A stretch of DNA of 64,000 bases, taken from assembly GCF_900182605.1 (NCBI RefSeq), contig NZ_FXTB01000007.1, forward strand, positions 124,001 through 188,000. Reading direction: 5' to 3'. Below are positions 46,101-54,939 of the stretch, in pieces. Positions within the stretch are counted from its first letter, which is position 1. Each line of letters starts with the position of its first letter. Under the pieces are notes generated by a model. That model saw only the letters and a list, made by a program, of their open reading frames with translations. It was not told the origin of the DNA and did not search any database. Made by a program: the position numbers and the translations under genes. The DNA comes from Saccharicrinis carchari (GTDB taxonomy: Bacteria; Bacteroidota; Bacteroidia; Bacteroidales; Marinilabiliaceae).

Positions 46101-46197
46101 TGTTTCCATCCATAAAAATAAATAGAGAGTCTTGGGCTGACAAATGCGAAAGGCTGAATATAAAGATGATGAAAAAAATATATTTTGTTGGCTTCAT
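43147..46197 (-). CDS. SusD/RagB-like protein with tandem Ig/FN3-like repeats, orphan
   Basis: 1016 residues. Signal peptide MKPTKYIFFIIFIFSLSHLS-AQ without a lipobox cysteine, although normal SusD proteins are lipoproteins. After a short domain ending VDSIVFNW, residues from about 85 to 540 follow the SusD plan (LDDAYHILYFDSYADYHYNS, LWRIYYEGINRCNYILSSLD, RSETLFLRAYYLHWLWKFWG, ERRREFVGEGMRFWDLVRWG). Two near-identical repeats of about 95 residues follow (TEYVSRGL, SDIGPGxGxFECEL, GLASNTxY in each), then a C-terminal beta-rich domain (SSKSWVINKAVPGHIGVGP). No SusC/TonB partner is adjacent. The T9SS-sorted gene 10 nt upstream is its operon partner. Ligand unknown. Confidence 0.85.
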   Translation of the reverse strand: MKPTKYIFFIIFIFSLSHLSAQDSLFIFMDGNTLDKYAEAEVDSMKLNNSNTTPDRFIIYHNNGLFNHYYTPVTDSIVFNWQKPALTQDSILKRLDDAYHILYFDSYADYHYNSIVLMSDVRSDDIFKGGGDAGDQRQLYKLSQFDTSEGALGGLWRIYYEGINRCNYILSSLDEVVDGEPVVLESVRSETLFLRAYYLHWLWKFWGDVFYTENPFKDPYSQNLYEANEIYTIIMQDIDAIIDAGNLPMKLEQNDTRASRAATLMLKARVVMYQRDESRYAEVLGDMNTIIDSKQFGLLPKFADIWPREGEFCVESIFEVNHRSDPGKDWGDSWVGYGTNLPAFCSPSNLTGSDQLSGINNYKGGWGFGPVRPELVDIFENGDGRLAASVNYFSNGTYTPRFQNTGYFLAKYAARENYNDAPFGQDLNFENNLRIFRYAEVLLNAAELMVVQGVAPTGSLTPQECLDLVRERAGIASIPATAENIKLERRREFVGEGMRFWDLVRWGDADILTEDLPEWSSTRTWNESKKYLKHPDDPYRVSKIKHLKTTNVTNHSAVAYYQIESRGKAPLTECWFTYSKYADNNSTPKKITISLNENTSDIYKIELGELAGGIGYLVQFYATNSFGTSCSNSAFLQTPTNISTQGISSTSYNSLTAGGIAAAGDHTEYVSRGLLASRNAYSLLHEEGATVISNDIGPGSGNFECELSGLASNTNYYLRAYVIHEGGGIDYGAYIQITTHSRISTREVTILSHSSLTSGGIIEDDGLTEYVSRGLVATTAYSPPELNNPDQEVIVSDIGPGNGDFECELTGLASNTSYQIRAYGVTENGVVDYGNTISIKTQDKEQLDLLNTSSGTSSKSWVINKAVPGHIGVGPFGGEGTEWFAAEPDFYVGKGLYDDVITFHTDGTYAYDPGVGGTVLVENSVTIVPYANGISYGGGLRGVSVGDVLISDYSFNGVHIVFPEMTVVSYIPSNWVLLNPTYRVVSLTKDELILLMDDDTVNMTWRFVFKPKVADI

Positions 46198-46207
46198 AGT
46201 TGTCGGG

Positions 46208-46729
46208 TTATTTTATTAAGATTTTACGGGATTCAGATTGCTGAGAGCTTTGCAAATGCAAGATGTAAACCCCTGCACTGAGATGTTTAATATTAATTTG
46301 TTTCGTATTGACGTTTATATTATCGCTATAAGCATCCTCATGAACAACTCGCCCGTGAAGGTCAACGATTTTAATAACAACATTCTCATTGTTTTTTGTT
46401 TTGTATGTTATATTTATATACTCGGAGGCAGGGGTAGGGAACACTTCTAACTGTTCAAACAATGTGGTGGTAGGCCGTACAGCTGTTGGGTTGTTACTAA
46501 AAAACAGTTTAGACAAATCGTTTAATCCATAATTTTGAACAACACCGGTCTTTGGATGCAACAAAAGCGCTTGCTCTGTAAATGTTAGCTTTCGGATTTT
46601 AGCAATTTCCAAGGAGAATTTCTGATTGTCTTTTTGCTTGACCACCAATTCTACCTGCGCATTTAGGGTAAAAGATCCAAATGTGAGGATTAGAAAGATG
46701 AATGTTTTAAGTAAAGATTTTAGATTCAT
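46208..46729 (-). CDS. Small T9SS-secreted protein with type A sorting domain
   Basis: 173 residues, signal peptide ending at LNAQ. The N-terminal part (VVKQKDNQKFSLEIAKIRKL) is a short domain common in Bacteroidota secreted proteins. The C-terminal 80 residues are a T9SS type A sorting domain: VFPTPASEYINITYKTKNNE, VVIKIVDLHGRVVHED, HLSAGVYILHLQ, ending SRKILIK. The product should cross the outer membrane by T9SS. It shares an operon with the SusD-like gene (10-nt gap). Confidence 0.88.
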   Translation of the reverse strand: MNLKSLLKTFIFLILTFGSFTLNAQVELVVKQKDNQKFSLEIAKIRKLTFTEQALLLHPKTGVVQNYGLNDLSKLFFSNNPTAVRPTTTLFEQLEVFPTPASEYINITYKTKNNENVVIKIVDLHGRVVHEDAYSDNINVNTKQINIKHLSAGVYILHLQSSQQSESRKILIK

Positions 46730-46991
46730 AGTTGGTGTTTATTAATATAATTTATTGCGGAATTACATTTTCTACGATAAAAATAATAAAAATATTATCT
46801 ATTCACTTTACTTTTGTGTTTTTTATCGGAACACCCGGAACACCCTATTAATTTGTCTACTATCTTATTAGTCAAAGAAAAAAACAATAAAAACGGAGGG
46901 TACAATAAACACCCTTCCACGTTGGATAAACGTAGTAATAAAAAAAATTATAAAACCCTACTTCAACAGGAATAGGTGTAGGTAAGGCTCT

Positions 46992-47861
46992 TTAATCGAT
47001 AGAAGAAAAATGCCTCATTGATGTAATAACCTTAGCTTGTTTTACTGCATAATAGGCCGCATATTGCGCTATGCTTGCTTCAATCGGTGACATTCCAACC
47101 GGAACAAAAGGATTTCCTATTACATGCCTTCCCAGAAATTTTTCGTACCAGGCACAGGCCGCAGTATATCGTCCAATTTGTGCATTCAGGTGATAACCGT
47201 CACTACAAAAGTTATCTCCTACAAAACTTGTCCTGCCATTTTGTATCGCAGTACCTGCAGGTATAATAATGTCTATTTGCGTTTGCTCAGCCACCTTGCT
47301 TACCGTTTCGACGATAGCACTGTACATGCGCTCTTGACTATTATCGTAATTTATAAATCCCGGATGCGTTGAATTGGATGCATAAGCCCAAGTTTGATGT
47401 AGCGCATATTTTACTTCAGGGTTGGTAGCTTCAGCTTGTACATATCGAAGCAAATTAGTGATATATGGAAAAAAAGAATTTACCAGACCTGATTTAGAGC
47501 TCACTTGTTGAAAGGTAATAATATCCCAGTTTTCATCTTTAATAGCTGCTACAAGCGCTTGATTTTCTGTTTTGATTAATTTGCCATCCACAATTTTCCG
47601 GTACGAATAGGCCGGAAGACTATGCTGCGCATTATTCCAGTGGGTTTCGAGTGAACATCCCGGAATAAACATGTTCCCAATAATCAGTTCCACCCCATCA
47701 GCCTGAGCCAAAGGACTCAAGTACGACTCCACCGCGTCCTCTGAGAAACTGTTACCAATAGCCAATACACGCATAACATGCTGTGCACTAAGGCCGGCTG
47801 GCAGCATTAAAAAAACAAAAACAAGTTTAGCTGCGACTAACAGCACTGTATTTCTTTTCAT
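46992..47861 (-). CDS. DUF4886 protein, SGNH-hydrolase-like, exported
   Basis: 289 residues from the ATG at 47861; the frame is open 29 codons upstream but only this start gives a signal peptide (MKRNTVLLVAAKLVFVFLML-PAGLSAQ). VMRVLAIGNSFSEDAVESYL contains the GNSFS block I of SGNH-type esterases, FQQVSSKSG is a likely block II/III, and CSDGYHLNAQIGRY carries the Asp-x2-His pair. DUF4886 proteins are Bacteroidota exported hydrolases of unknown substrate, often linked with glycan use. Single gene between the SusD-like operon and purA. Confidence 0.85.
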   Translation of the reverse strand: MKRNTVLLVAAKLVFVFLMLPAGLSAQHVMRVLAIGNSFSEDAVESYLSPLAQADGVELIIGNMFIPGCSLETHWNNAQHSLPAYSYRKIVDGKLIKTENQALVAAIKDENWDIITFQQVSSKSGLVNSFFPYITNLLRYVQAEATNPEVKYALHQTWAYASNSTHPGFINYDNSQERMYSAIVETVSKVAEQTQIDIIIPAGTAIQNGRTSFVGDNFCSDGYHLNAQIGRYTAACAWYEKFLGRHVIGNPFVPVGMSPIEASIAQYAAYYAVKQAKVITSMRHFSSID

Positions 47862-48021
47862 TCTTATAGTAAAATAAGTTAGTATTACTGATGCACATTT
47901 TTTTAAACAAATCTGGTTTGAGGTTGAATGGATAAAGGTAAAAAACACCCTGTTATTTACCGAAAAAACACTACCTTTTATGAGTGTAGCCCGGTGTATA
48001 AAGAAAACATAAACCTACAAA

Positions 48022-48059
48022 ATAAAAAAAGCCCGGCCAACAAGATTGCTGACCGGGCT
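48022..48059 (-). terminator. Terminator of purA
   Basis: On the minus strand AGCCCGGTCA pairs with TGGCCGGGCT (one G-U pair) and is followed by seven T, 25 nt after the purA stop codon. Confidence 0.85.
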
Positions 48060-48084
48060 ATTTGATAATTTTAATCGCCTATAT

Positions 48085-49353
48085 TTATTTTGTTTCTCGC
48101 ACAATGGTCTGTTCTCTGTCCGGACCTACTGAAACAATGGTAATAGGCACCTCCAGTTCGGCTTCGAGAAATTTGATGTAACTGTTGAGCTCTTCGGGGA
48201 ACTCATTTTCTGATCTCATGCCTGTTAAATCATCATTCCATCCCGGTAATTCAGTATACACCGGCTCCATGTTCCCGGGTAGCTCAAAAGGAAATTCCCG
48301 GGTTTCCACACCATCAATTTTATAAGCCGTAGCTACCTTAATGGTTTTGAACTTACTTAACACATCGCCTTTGGTCATAATCAATTGCGTTACACCGTTG
48401 ATCATCACGGCGTATTTAAGTGCAACCAAATCTAACCAACCACATCTGCGCGGACGACCGGTAGTGGCTCCAAACTCATGCCCTGCTTTGCGCAATGTCT
48501 CTCCTGTTTCATCTTCAAGCTCCGTGGGGAAAGGGCCACTACCCACCCGTGTGCAGTAGGCTTTAAAAATACCATAAACCTCGCCTATTTTATTGGGGGC
48601 AATACCCATACCTGTACAGGCACCGGCACAAATAGTATTGGAAGAAGTAACAAAAGGATAGGAGCCAAAGTCAATATCCAACAGGGTTCCCTGGGCACCT
48701 TCGGCCAAAACGCTTTTCTCCTGTCTCTGGTATTCGTTAATGCGGTGTTCACTGTCTATGATAGTGAATTTTTTTAAGCACGCTATGCCCTCGGCCAAGC
48801 CTTTTTCAAATTCAGCGATATTGTACTCATAATCGTATATGGTGAGCAGCTGCTGGTGTTTCTTTTTTAAGTCGTTGTATTTTCTATCAAAATCGCTCAA
48901 TATGTCACCAACGCGTAATCCATTCCTACCGGTCTTGTCCATGTAGGTTGGCCCTATACCTTTTAGTGTGGAGCCAATTTTGGTTTTCCCTTTGGATGCT
49001 TCGGAGGCAGCATCTAAAATTCTATGGGTGGGTAAAATGAGATGGGCCTTTTTTGAAATCATCAGATTCCGGGTCAGATCCATTCCCATCGCCTCCAGCT
49101 TATCCACTTCCTCTTTAAAACTTATTGGATCCAGCACAACTCCGTTGCCAATGATATTCATCTTGTCGGAATGGAAAATGCCGGAAGGAATGTTGTGCAG
49201 CACATGTTTTATACTATTAAATTCGAGTGTGTGCCCAGCATTGGGGCCACCCTGAAAACGGGTAATCACATCATACTCCGGGGTAAGTACGTCCACAACT
49301 TTACCTTTACCCTCGTCGCCCCATTGGAGACCAAGAAGAACATCAACTTTCAT
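48085..49353 (-). CDS. purA: Adenylosuccinate synthetase
   Basis: 422 residues, the standard length. GTP/IMP site: GLQWGDEGKGKVVDVL at the start, RFQGGPNAGHTLEF, LPSGIFH-like NIPSGIFHSD, KGIGPTYMDKTGRNGLRVGD, EGAQGTLLDIDFGSYPFVTS, GEVYGIFKAYCTRVGSGPFP, TGRPRRCGWLDLVALKYAVM. It joins IMP and aspartate to make adenylosuccinate, the first step from IMP to AMP. Next to fur and relA/spoT, an order I recall from other Bacteroidales. Confidence 0.98.
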   Translation of the reverse strand: MKVDVLLGLQWGDEGKGKVVDVLTPEYDVITRFQGGPNAGHTLEFNSIKHVLHNIPSGIFHSDKMNIIGNGVVLDPISFKEEVDKLEAMGMDLTRNLMISKKAHLILPTHRILDAASEASKGKTKIGSTLKGIGPTYMDKTGRNGLRVGDILSDFDRKYNDLKKKHQQLLTIYDYEYNIAEFEKGLAEGIACLKKFTIIDSEHRINEYQRQEKSVLAEGAQGTLLDIDFGSYPFVTSSNTICAGACTGMGIAPNKIGEVYGIFKAYCTRVGSGPFPTELEDETGETLRKAGHEFGATTGRPRRCGWLDLVALKYAVMINGVTQLIMTKGDVLSKFKTIKVATAYKIDGVETREFPFELPGNMEPVYTELPGWNDDLTGMRSENEFPEELNSYIKFLEAELEVPITIVSVGPDREQTIVRETK

Positions 49354-49359
49354 TTATAA

Positions 49360-49388
49360 CTATTTTTGTGTTAACACAACAAAAATAG
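49360..49388 (-). promoter_or_regulatory. Palindromic control region of purA
   Basis: CTATTTTTG (49360-49368) and CAAAAATAG (49380-49388) are exact complements around TGTTAACACAA. On the minus strand the right arm gives TATTTTTG (49387-49380), a TAnnTTTG -7 element 26 nt before the ATG. No good -33 element. Confidence 0.4.
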
Positions 49389-49563
49389 CTATTAATAATA
49401 TTATAATAGAATGGATTTTAATAAATTTTGAATGGATTTGACAAATTGCACCAATAAACTTAAACAAAGCAAAAAAGGAATATTCCCACTTATTAAATAA
49501 TGGTCTTATTTATTAGCTTGTATAATTTAGTAACATATAATTTAATGGGAACCCGGGCGATGG

Positions 49564-50022
49564 CTATATATTCTTTTTATCGTCGCATTCGCTGCAAATA
49601 CCATATATATACAAGGAATGATGCGACACCTTAAAGTTCATTGTTTCTGTGGCATTGTTAAGTACCAACTGTATGCTAGGGTCGCAAAACTCCGTTACCC
49701 TTCCGCAATTAATGCAAAGGAGATGATCATGTTGCTTGGATTCATAAGCTTTTTCGAATTGAGCTATATTTTTACCAAATTGGTGTTTGATAACAAGCTT
49801 ACATTCTAACAGCAAATCGATGGTGTTGTATAACGTGGCTCGGCTTACCCTGTAGTTTTTGTTTTTCATATGGATGTAGAGCGTTTCTACGTCGAAATGA
49901 CCAGTGCGGGAGTAAATCTCATCCAATATAGCAAAACGTTCAGGTGTTTTCCGATGACCATTTAATTGCAGGTACTCGGTAAAAACATTTTTAACCTCAT
50001 CCTTGGCTTTCACCCTATTCAT
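49564..50022 (-). CDS. Fur-family transcriptional regulator
   Basis: 152 residues. Winged-helix domain ([40 protein letters not shown]), then the metal-binding dimer domain with [12 protein letters not shown] and a second Cys pair CSEC near the C-terminus, giving the structural zinc site. It could be Fur, Zur or PerR; the sequence does not decide. A short palindrome TTTAG-A-CTAAA (50085-50095), 63 nt upstream of the start, could be its own operator. Confidence 0.93.
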   Translation of the reverse strand: MNRVKAKDEVKNVFTEYLQLNGHRKTPERFAILDEIYSRTGHFDVETLYIHMKNKNYRVSRATLYNTIDLLLECKLVIKHQFGKNIAQFEKAYESKQHDHLLCINCGRVTEFCDPSIQLVLNNATETMNFKVSHHSLYIYGICSECDDKKNI

Positions 50023-50084
50023 ATTTAAATCAATTAAAAATAATAGCTAAAGATAGGTATTTCGGCAAAAAAAAGAAATGATTG

Positions 50085-50095
50085 TTTAGACTAAA
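50085..50095. promoter_or_regulatory. Possible Fur-family self-operator
   Basis: TTTAG-A-CTAAA, a perfect 5-1-5 palindrome between the fur and relA/spoT genes. Resembles a half of AT-rich Fur/PerR boxes; short, so it may be chance. Confidence 0.25.
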
Positions 50096-50121
50096 TTAAA
50101 ACAAGGCAAGAAAGACATCTA

Positions 50122-52344
50122 TTATGTGGGTTGTATTCGTTCCTGACGGGTAACGGTATGGATGCCCTTAATCTTCATTAATTTATAAACAAGGTTGTTT
50201 AAGTCCTCAACACTGTGAATATAAAGATATAAGGAGCCTTCGAAAATACCATCATGACTCTCCACGTTAATGGCACGCATATTCACATTTTGGTCATCCG
50301 CAATCACTTTCGTCATCTTATTAACGATACCTACCTTATCGATACCTGAAATATTAAGAATGGCCAAAAAGGAAAACAGCTTATGCGTAGTCCATTGGGC
50401 AGATACCAAATGGTTGCCCTGGCTTGACATGAGTTTAATGGCAACAGGACATTTGCGACTATGTAAAATTACTTTCTCCTCACTATCTACATAGCCCACT
50501 ACATCGTCGCCGGGGATAGGGCTGCAACAATCGGCAATGGTATAGCTGGCCTGATCCGTTTCGTCGTTTAATACGATAGGTTTACGCTTGTCAATTTTTT
50601 TATTGGGCGAATTTTTTTCTTTTTTAGTACCAAACGACAAGCCCCAATATTTAATCCATTTTTTTGATGTTTTTTCTGTAAGTATCTTATCCAGATCTTT
50701 GAGTTCAATCTTTTTTTTACCGAGCCTGTAATACAAGTCATCTTTTTTCTCAATCTGAAAGTAACGCAAAAGCTTATTAAGTATCCGATTGTTGGTGGTT
50801 AGTTTTCGCTTGTTAAGGGCTTCCTCTAACATTTTTTCGCCAATACCAATAAATTCTTTTCGCTCCTTTTTGGAAGCATCTTTAATGGCCGTTTTTGCTT
50901 TGGCTGTGGTAACCATATTTAGCCATTCGTATTTAGGCTTTTGCTTCTCCGAGCTCAATATTTCTACCTGGTCGCCACTTTTTAGCACATGGCTGGCGGG
51001 CACTAACTTATAATTAACTTTAGCACCAATACATTGGTATCCCAGGTGTGTATGTATTTCAAAGGCAAAATCGAGTGCCGTTGCACCTTTAGGCAGGATG
51101 ACTACCCGACCTTTGGGAGTAAATATCATTATTTCGGAAGTAAAAAGATTGAGCTTAAAGTCATCTAAAAATTCCAGTGAATCAGAAACCGGGTTTTCAA
51201 GCATGTCGCGGATACGCTGCAGCCAGATGTCAAGTTCCGATTCTTTTTCGTTTAATCCCTTGTATTTGTAATGCGCGGCAAACCCCCGTTCTGCAATTTC
51301 GTCCATCCTTTCGCTCCGTATCTGAATCTCTACCCATTTACCGCCCGGTCCCATAACAGTGGCATGTAAGGCCTCATAGCCATTGGCTTTAGGGTTACTC
51401 ACCCAATCTCTTAATCTGTCGGGTTTTGGTTTGTACAAATCCGTGATTAACGAATAAATATTCCAACACTGTGCTTTTTCGTGAGTTAAATTGTCGCTTT
51501 TAAACACAATACGGATAGCCAATACATCGTAAATTTCATCTACCTGAATATTCTTTTTTTGCATTTTGAGCCAGGTAGAATAAATGGATTTAGGTCTGGT
51601 TTTTAGTTCAAAGTTAATACCGGCATTTTGAAGCGAAGCCTTTATAGGCGATATAAAACGCTCTAAGAGCTCTTTGTTTTTATACTTATTGGTTTCTAGC
51701 TTTTCACTAATATCTTTATGTATAGTGGGATGCTCATACTTAAAGCTCAAATCTTCCAACTCTGTTTTTAAAGCGTACAGCCCTAAGCGGTGTGCCAGCG
51801 GAGCGTATATAAATAGGGTTTCGCCGGATATTTTAAGACGTTTATGCTCGGGCATGGAATCCAAGGTGCGCATGTTGTGCAAGCGATCGGCCAACTTAAT
51901 AATGATTACCCGTATATCCTCCACCATGGTGAGTAAGAGCTTTCTGAAGTTTTCGGCTTGTGAGGATTGGTTTTTATCAAAAACATCCTCCAGCTTGGTC
52001 AGCCCTTCTACGATGGAGGCTACTTTAGCACCAAATACGGCTTCCAGATCTTCGTAACTATAGTCGGTATCTTCTATTACATCATGCAGCAGCGCGGCAG
52101 CCACACCTGTACTTCCCAAGCCTATCTCTTGAGCAACTATTCTCGCAACCGCCAAAGGATGGGTAATATAAGGCTCGCCTGATTTTCGGTATACGCCTTT
52201 ATGGGCATCCAATGCCAACTCAAAAGCCTTTTTTACAAGTTTGAGCCCATCCTCCGTCCTACACTTTGGGCAGACGCTAATTAAATCGTCAAATTCCTTT
52301 CGTATGGCGTTTCTTTCTTCTATATCCGACAGTGATTGATCCAT
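50122..52344 (-). CDS. Bifunctional (p)ppGpp synthetase/hydrolase (RelA/SpoT)
   Basis: 740 residues with the full Rel layout: HD hydrolase (about 40-190: HKGVYRKSGEPYITHPLAVA, LLHDVIEDTDYSYEDLEAVF, KLADRLHNMRTLDSM), synthetase (about 235-360: RPKSIYSTWLKM, YEALHATVMGPGGKWVEIQI, ERGFAAHYKYK), TGS (about 395-460: IMIFTPKGRVVILPKGATAL, DFAFEIHTHLGYQC) and a C-terminal ACT domain (ILNISGIDKVGIVNKMTKVI). HD and synthetase residues look intact, so both activities are expected. It makes and degrades the stringent-response alarmone. Confidence 0.97.
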   Translation of the reverse strand: MDQSLSDIEERNAIRKEFDDLISVCPKCRTEDGLKLVKKAFELALDAHKGVYRKSGEPYITHPLAVARIVAQEIGLGSTGVAAALLHDVIEDTDYSYEDLEAVFGAKVASIVEGLTKLEDVFDKNQSSQAENFRKLLLTMVEDIRVIIIKLADRLHNMRTLDSMPEHKRLKISGETLFIYAPLAHRLGLYALKTELEDLSFKYEHPTIHKDISEKLETNKYKNKELLERFISPIKASLQNAGINFELKTRPKSIYSTWLKMQKKNIQVDEIYDVLAIRIVFKSDNLTHEKAQCWNIYSLITDLYKPKPDRLRDWVSNPKANGYEALHATVMGPGGKWVEIQIRSERMDEIAERGFAAHYKYKGLNEKESELDIWLQRIRDMLENPVSDSLEFLDDFKLNLFTSEIMIFTPKGRVVILPKGATALDFAFEIHTHLGYQCIGAKVNYKLVPASHVLKSGDQVEILSSEKQKPKYEWLNMVTTAKAKTAIKDASKKERKEFIGIGEKMLEEALNKRKLTTNNRILNKLLRYFQIEKKDDLYYRLGKKKIELKDLDKILTEKTSKKWIKYWGLSFGTKKEKNSPNKKIDKRKPIVLNDETDQASYTIADCCSPIPGDDVVGYVDSEEKVILHSRKCPVAIKLMSSQGNHLVSAQWTTHKLFSFLAILNISGIDKVGIVNKMTKVIADDQNVNMRAINVESHDGIFEGSLYLYIHSVEDLNNLVYKLMKIKGIHTVTRQERIQPT

Positions 52345-52407
52345 TCAGAATTATTTGTTCATCAAGGGTTTTTACAGCACAACACACCAATAATAATAAA
52401 AAAAATG

Positions 52408-53685
52408 CTACTTCCCGGCAACTATCACGTAAAAATCATCCGACAATAAATATTTATTAGCCAGCTGATGTAGTTGCGAAGATGTTATATGCTGTATGGT
52501 ATGTTCAACTTTCTTAAAATAATCAAAATCCAGACCAAAACCCAATAAACCCCTATACGCGTCGGACATTGCAAAAGGTCCGTCGAGGTTACGCATCAAA
52601 TCGCCCAGCATATAATTTTTTAAACGGGTAAGTTCTTCTTCTTCTACCGGAAAGTTGCGCAGCTTGTCCATTTCATTAAATATCTCATCAATAGCCAATT
52701 GCCTCATATTGGCCATTACTTCGGTGGCAACACCAAATATTCCCACATTTAATAAGGAAGTTAAATACGACGAGATACCGTAAGTAAGCCCTTTTTCTTC
52801 GCGTAAATTGTTCATCAACCTGGATCCAAAATATCCACCAAACAAAGTGTTTAATACCAATAAAGGTAAAAAATCAGGATGTTTTTTACTCACACATGGC
52901 CTCACTATCCGGATGGCTGATTGTAAGGCATTCTCTTTTTCTTCGAGATGAAAGGTCTTTTTAAAACTTTTTACTTCGGGCACCTCGTGCTTATCATCAG
53001 TTCGGTTACCCCAATCGTTTCCTCCAAAGTGCTTGTTTAGCAAATCCAAAAATCCCTCACCCGGTTGACCCGAAACGATGAGAGTGCACAAGTTAGAGGC
53101 ATATTGCGTCTTATGGAAGGCCTGCACATCAGATAGCGATACCTCACTAAAATGATGCAATTTAGCCACCCGGCCATACGGATGATCTTCGCCAAAAAGA
53201 ACTTCCTGCGATTTACGGTAAGCCAAATTCTTAACTTTCTCAGAGTCCACCAAAAAGTCCTGTTTTTTTCGTGCCAGCAGGACATCAAATTCGTGTTGAG
53301 CAAGTGCCGGCTTTTTGAGTATCTGCTCTATAACGGGCAGTAAGTCGGGCAAATACCGCGACAAGGTGTAGAGGGTTATTTGGGCATGGTGATAACTGGT
53401 AGATTGCCCCAGAAAAGCACCAAAAAAATCAATCTTTTCCGATACTTCAAACGAAGTCATCCATTCCGTTCCCTCCTGCAAAAGGGTGTTGGTGAGTGCT
53501 GCCACCAAAGGCTTATTGGATTGAACAACCCCGGCCGAAAAAATGAAATCGATCTTTGCTACTTCTTGTGTTCCGCCTTGTATAAAGTGAACCGGCACCC
53601 CGTTTTTTAAACTTAGCTCCTTTTGTTTTAACATGTTTAAACCGGTGGGTAATGCATACATTGGAACCTCTTTTCGTTTTAACAT
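52408..53685 (-). CDS. M16-family peptidase-like protein, non-catalytic partner
   Basis: 425 residues; an ATG at 53661 is an alternative start. M16 fold: VPVHFIQGGTQEVAKIDFIF, GLTYGISSYLTSLLNVGIFG (the M16 R/Y substrate region), but the HXXEH zinc motif is replaced by TLLQEGTEW, so it cannot bind the catalytic zinc. Such inactive subunits pair with an active one, as in mitochondrial processing peptidase. It overlaps the active M16 gene by 7 nt. Confidence 0.9.
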   Translation of the reverse strand: MLKRKEVPMYALPTGLNMLKQKELSLKNGVPVHFIQGGTQEVAKIDFIFSAGVVQSNKPLVAALTNTLLQEGTEWMTSFEVSEKIDFFGAFLGQSTSYHHAQITLYTLSRYLPDLLPVIEQILKKPALAQHEFDVLLARKKQDFLVDSEKVKNLAYRKSQEVLFGEDHPYGRVAKLHHFSEVSLSDVQAFHKTQYASNLCTLIVSGQPGEGFLDLLNKHFGGNDWGNRTDDKHEVPEVKSFKKTFHLEEKENALQSAIRIVRPCVSKKHPDFLPLLVLNTLFGGYFGSRLMNNLREEKGLTYGISSYLTSLLNVGIFGVATEVMANMRQLAIDEIFNEMDKLRNFPVEEEELTRLKNYMLGDLMRNLDGPFAMSDAYRGLLGFGLDFDYFKKVEHTIQHITSSQLHQLANKYLLSDDFYVIVAGK

Positions 53686-54935
53686 GTTAACTGCTTTTTG
53701 TTTTTTGATAAATAATATAATTTAGAACAGTTGTGGGTTTTAAAAATGTCGCGCGCATAATTTCTTATTTCCTGGGCCGTAACCGCACTATACCTTTCTA
53801 CCTCTGAGTTCAAATCCTCGGCCTGCCCCAACAACTCAAACTGTGCCAGATTCATGGCTTTATTCAGGAAGTTTATCTCGGCAAACATCATCGAAGATTC
53901 TATCTTATTTTTAACTTTTTGCAATTCGTAATCACTCACCAAAGTGGTTTTAATAATTTCTATCTCTTTCCATATGGCTTTCTCCGCTTCGCATATGTCA
54001 ACATCATCGGCTACATTGCCGGCAAATGTAAATAGCCCTTTTTCCACATCTCCCGAAATATAGGCATGTAAATCGGTAAACAATTTTTGCTCCTTAACCA
54101 ATCGCTGGTAAATTCTGGCACTCGTACCGTTCGATAGTATATCTGAAAGCAAATCAGCGGCATAGTATTCCGGCTCTGTTCGGGCGCACATATGAAAAAC
54201 CAATTGCAATATGTCGGAGGGAACGTCCCTTACCACCTTAGTTTGGCGCATTTCGGTTTGTGGAGGCTCCGGAGGCAGCGCGCGTTTTTGTATGTCACGC
54301 GCCGGAATACTGCCAAACCATTTTTTCACTTTTTCAAAAACGTCCTCCGGTTCTACATTCCCGGTAATGGCAAGTACCGCATTGTTGGGCCCATAATGTG
54401 AATAAAAAAAGCTTTTCACCTCATCCAATGTGGCGTCCTCTATATGCTTAATATCGGCACCTATGGTAGGCCAGCGATAAGGATGTGTTTTATAGGCCAG
54501 CGGTCGCAGCAATAGCGGAATATCGCCATAAGGCTGATTTAAATAGCGCTGTTTAAACTCCTCTATGACCACTTTTTTTTGAACATCGAGTGATGCTTGC
54601 GAAAAGTCGAGCGACAGCATGCGATCCGACTCTAACCATAGGCCTGTTTCGAGGTTAGATGCGGGCAGCGTTAAATAATAGTTGGTAAAATCGTTACTTG
54701 TCCACGCGTTATTGTCGCCCCCGGCATTTTGTAAAGGCATATCGTACGACGGGATGTTAATACTCCCTCCAAACATCAAGTGCTCGAACAAGTGCGCAAA
54801 ACCCGTTTTATTTTCATCCTCGTCCTTGGCTCCAACATTGTAGAGTAGATTAATGGCCGCCAGCGGAGTTGTTTTATCCTGATGCACTACAAGGCGCAGC
54901 CCGTTGTTGAGCTTATATTTTTTTATCTCTATCAT
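53679..54935 (-). CDS. M16-family zinc peptidase, catalytic subunit
   Basis: 418 residues from the ATG at 54935 (MIEIKKYKLNNGLRLVVHQD); nine extra codons upstream would run into the preceding gene and are rejected. Inverted zinc motif HLFEH in GFAHLFEHLMFGG, with the third ligand in VVIEEFKQRYLNQPYGD. Probably degrades or processes peptides in the periplasm or cytoplasm (no signal peptide seen) with the inactive partner downstream. Four bases after the nitronate monooxygenase-like gene. Confidence 0.94.
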   Translation of the reverse strand: MIEIKKYKLNNGLRLVVHQDKTTPLAAINLLYNVGAKDEDENKTGFAHLFEHLMFGGSINIPSYDMPLQNAGGDNNAWTSNDFTNYYLTLPASNLETGLWLESDRMLSLDFSQASLDVQKKVVIEEFKQRYLNQPYGDIPLLLRPLAYKTHPYRWPTIGADIKHIEDATLDEVKSFFYSHYGPNNAVLAITGNVEPEDVFEKVKKWFGSIPARDIQKRALPPEPPQTEMRQTKVVRDVPSDILQLVFHMCARTEPEYYAADLLSDILSNGTSARIYQRLVKEQKLFTDLHAYISGDVEKGLFTFAGNVADDVDICEAEKAIWKEIEIIKTTLVSDYELQKVKNKIESSMMFAEINFLNKAMNLAQFELLGQAEDLNSEVERYSAVTAQEIRNYARDIFKTHNCSKLYYLSKNKKQLTC

Positions 54936-54939
54936 TCGT

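Noticed and set aside
50085-50095. Firm call of a Fur box
   Set aside because: The palindrome is only 11 nt and single; kept as a low-confidence site only.
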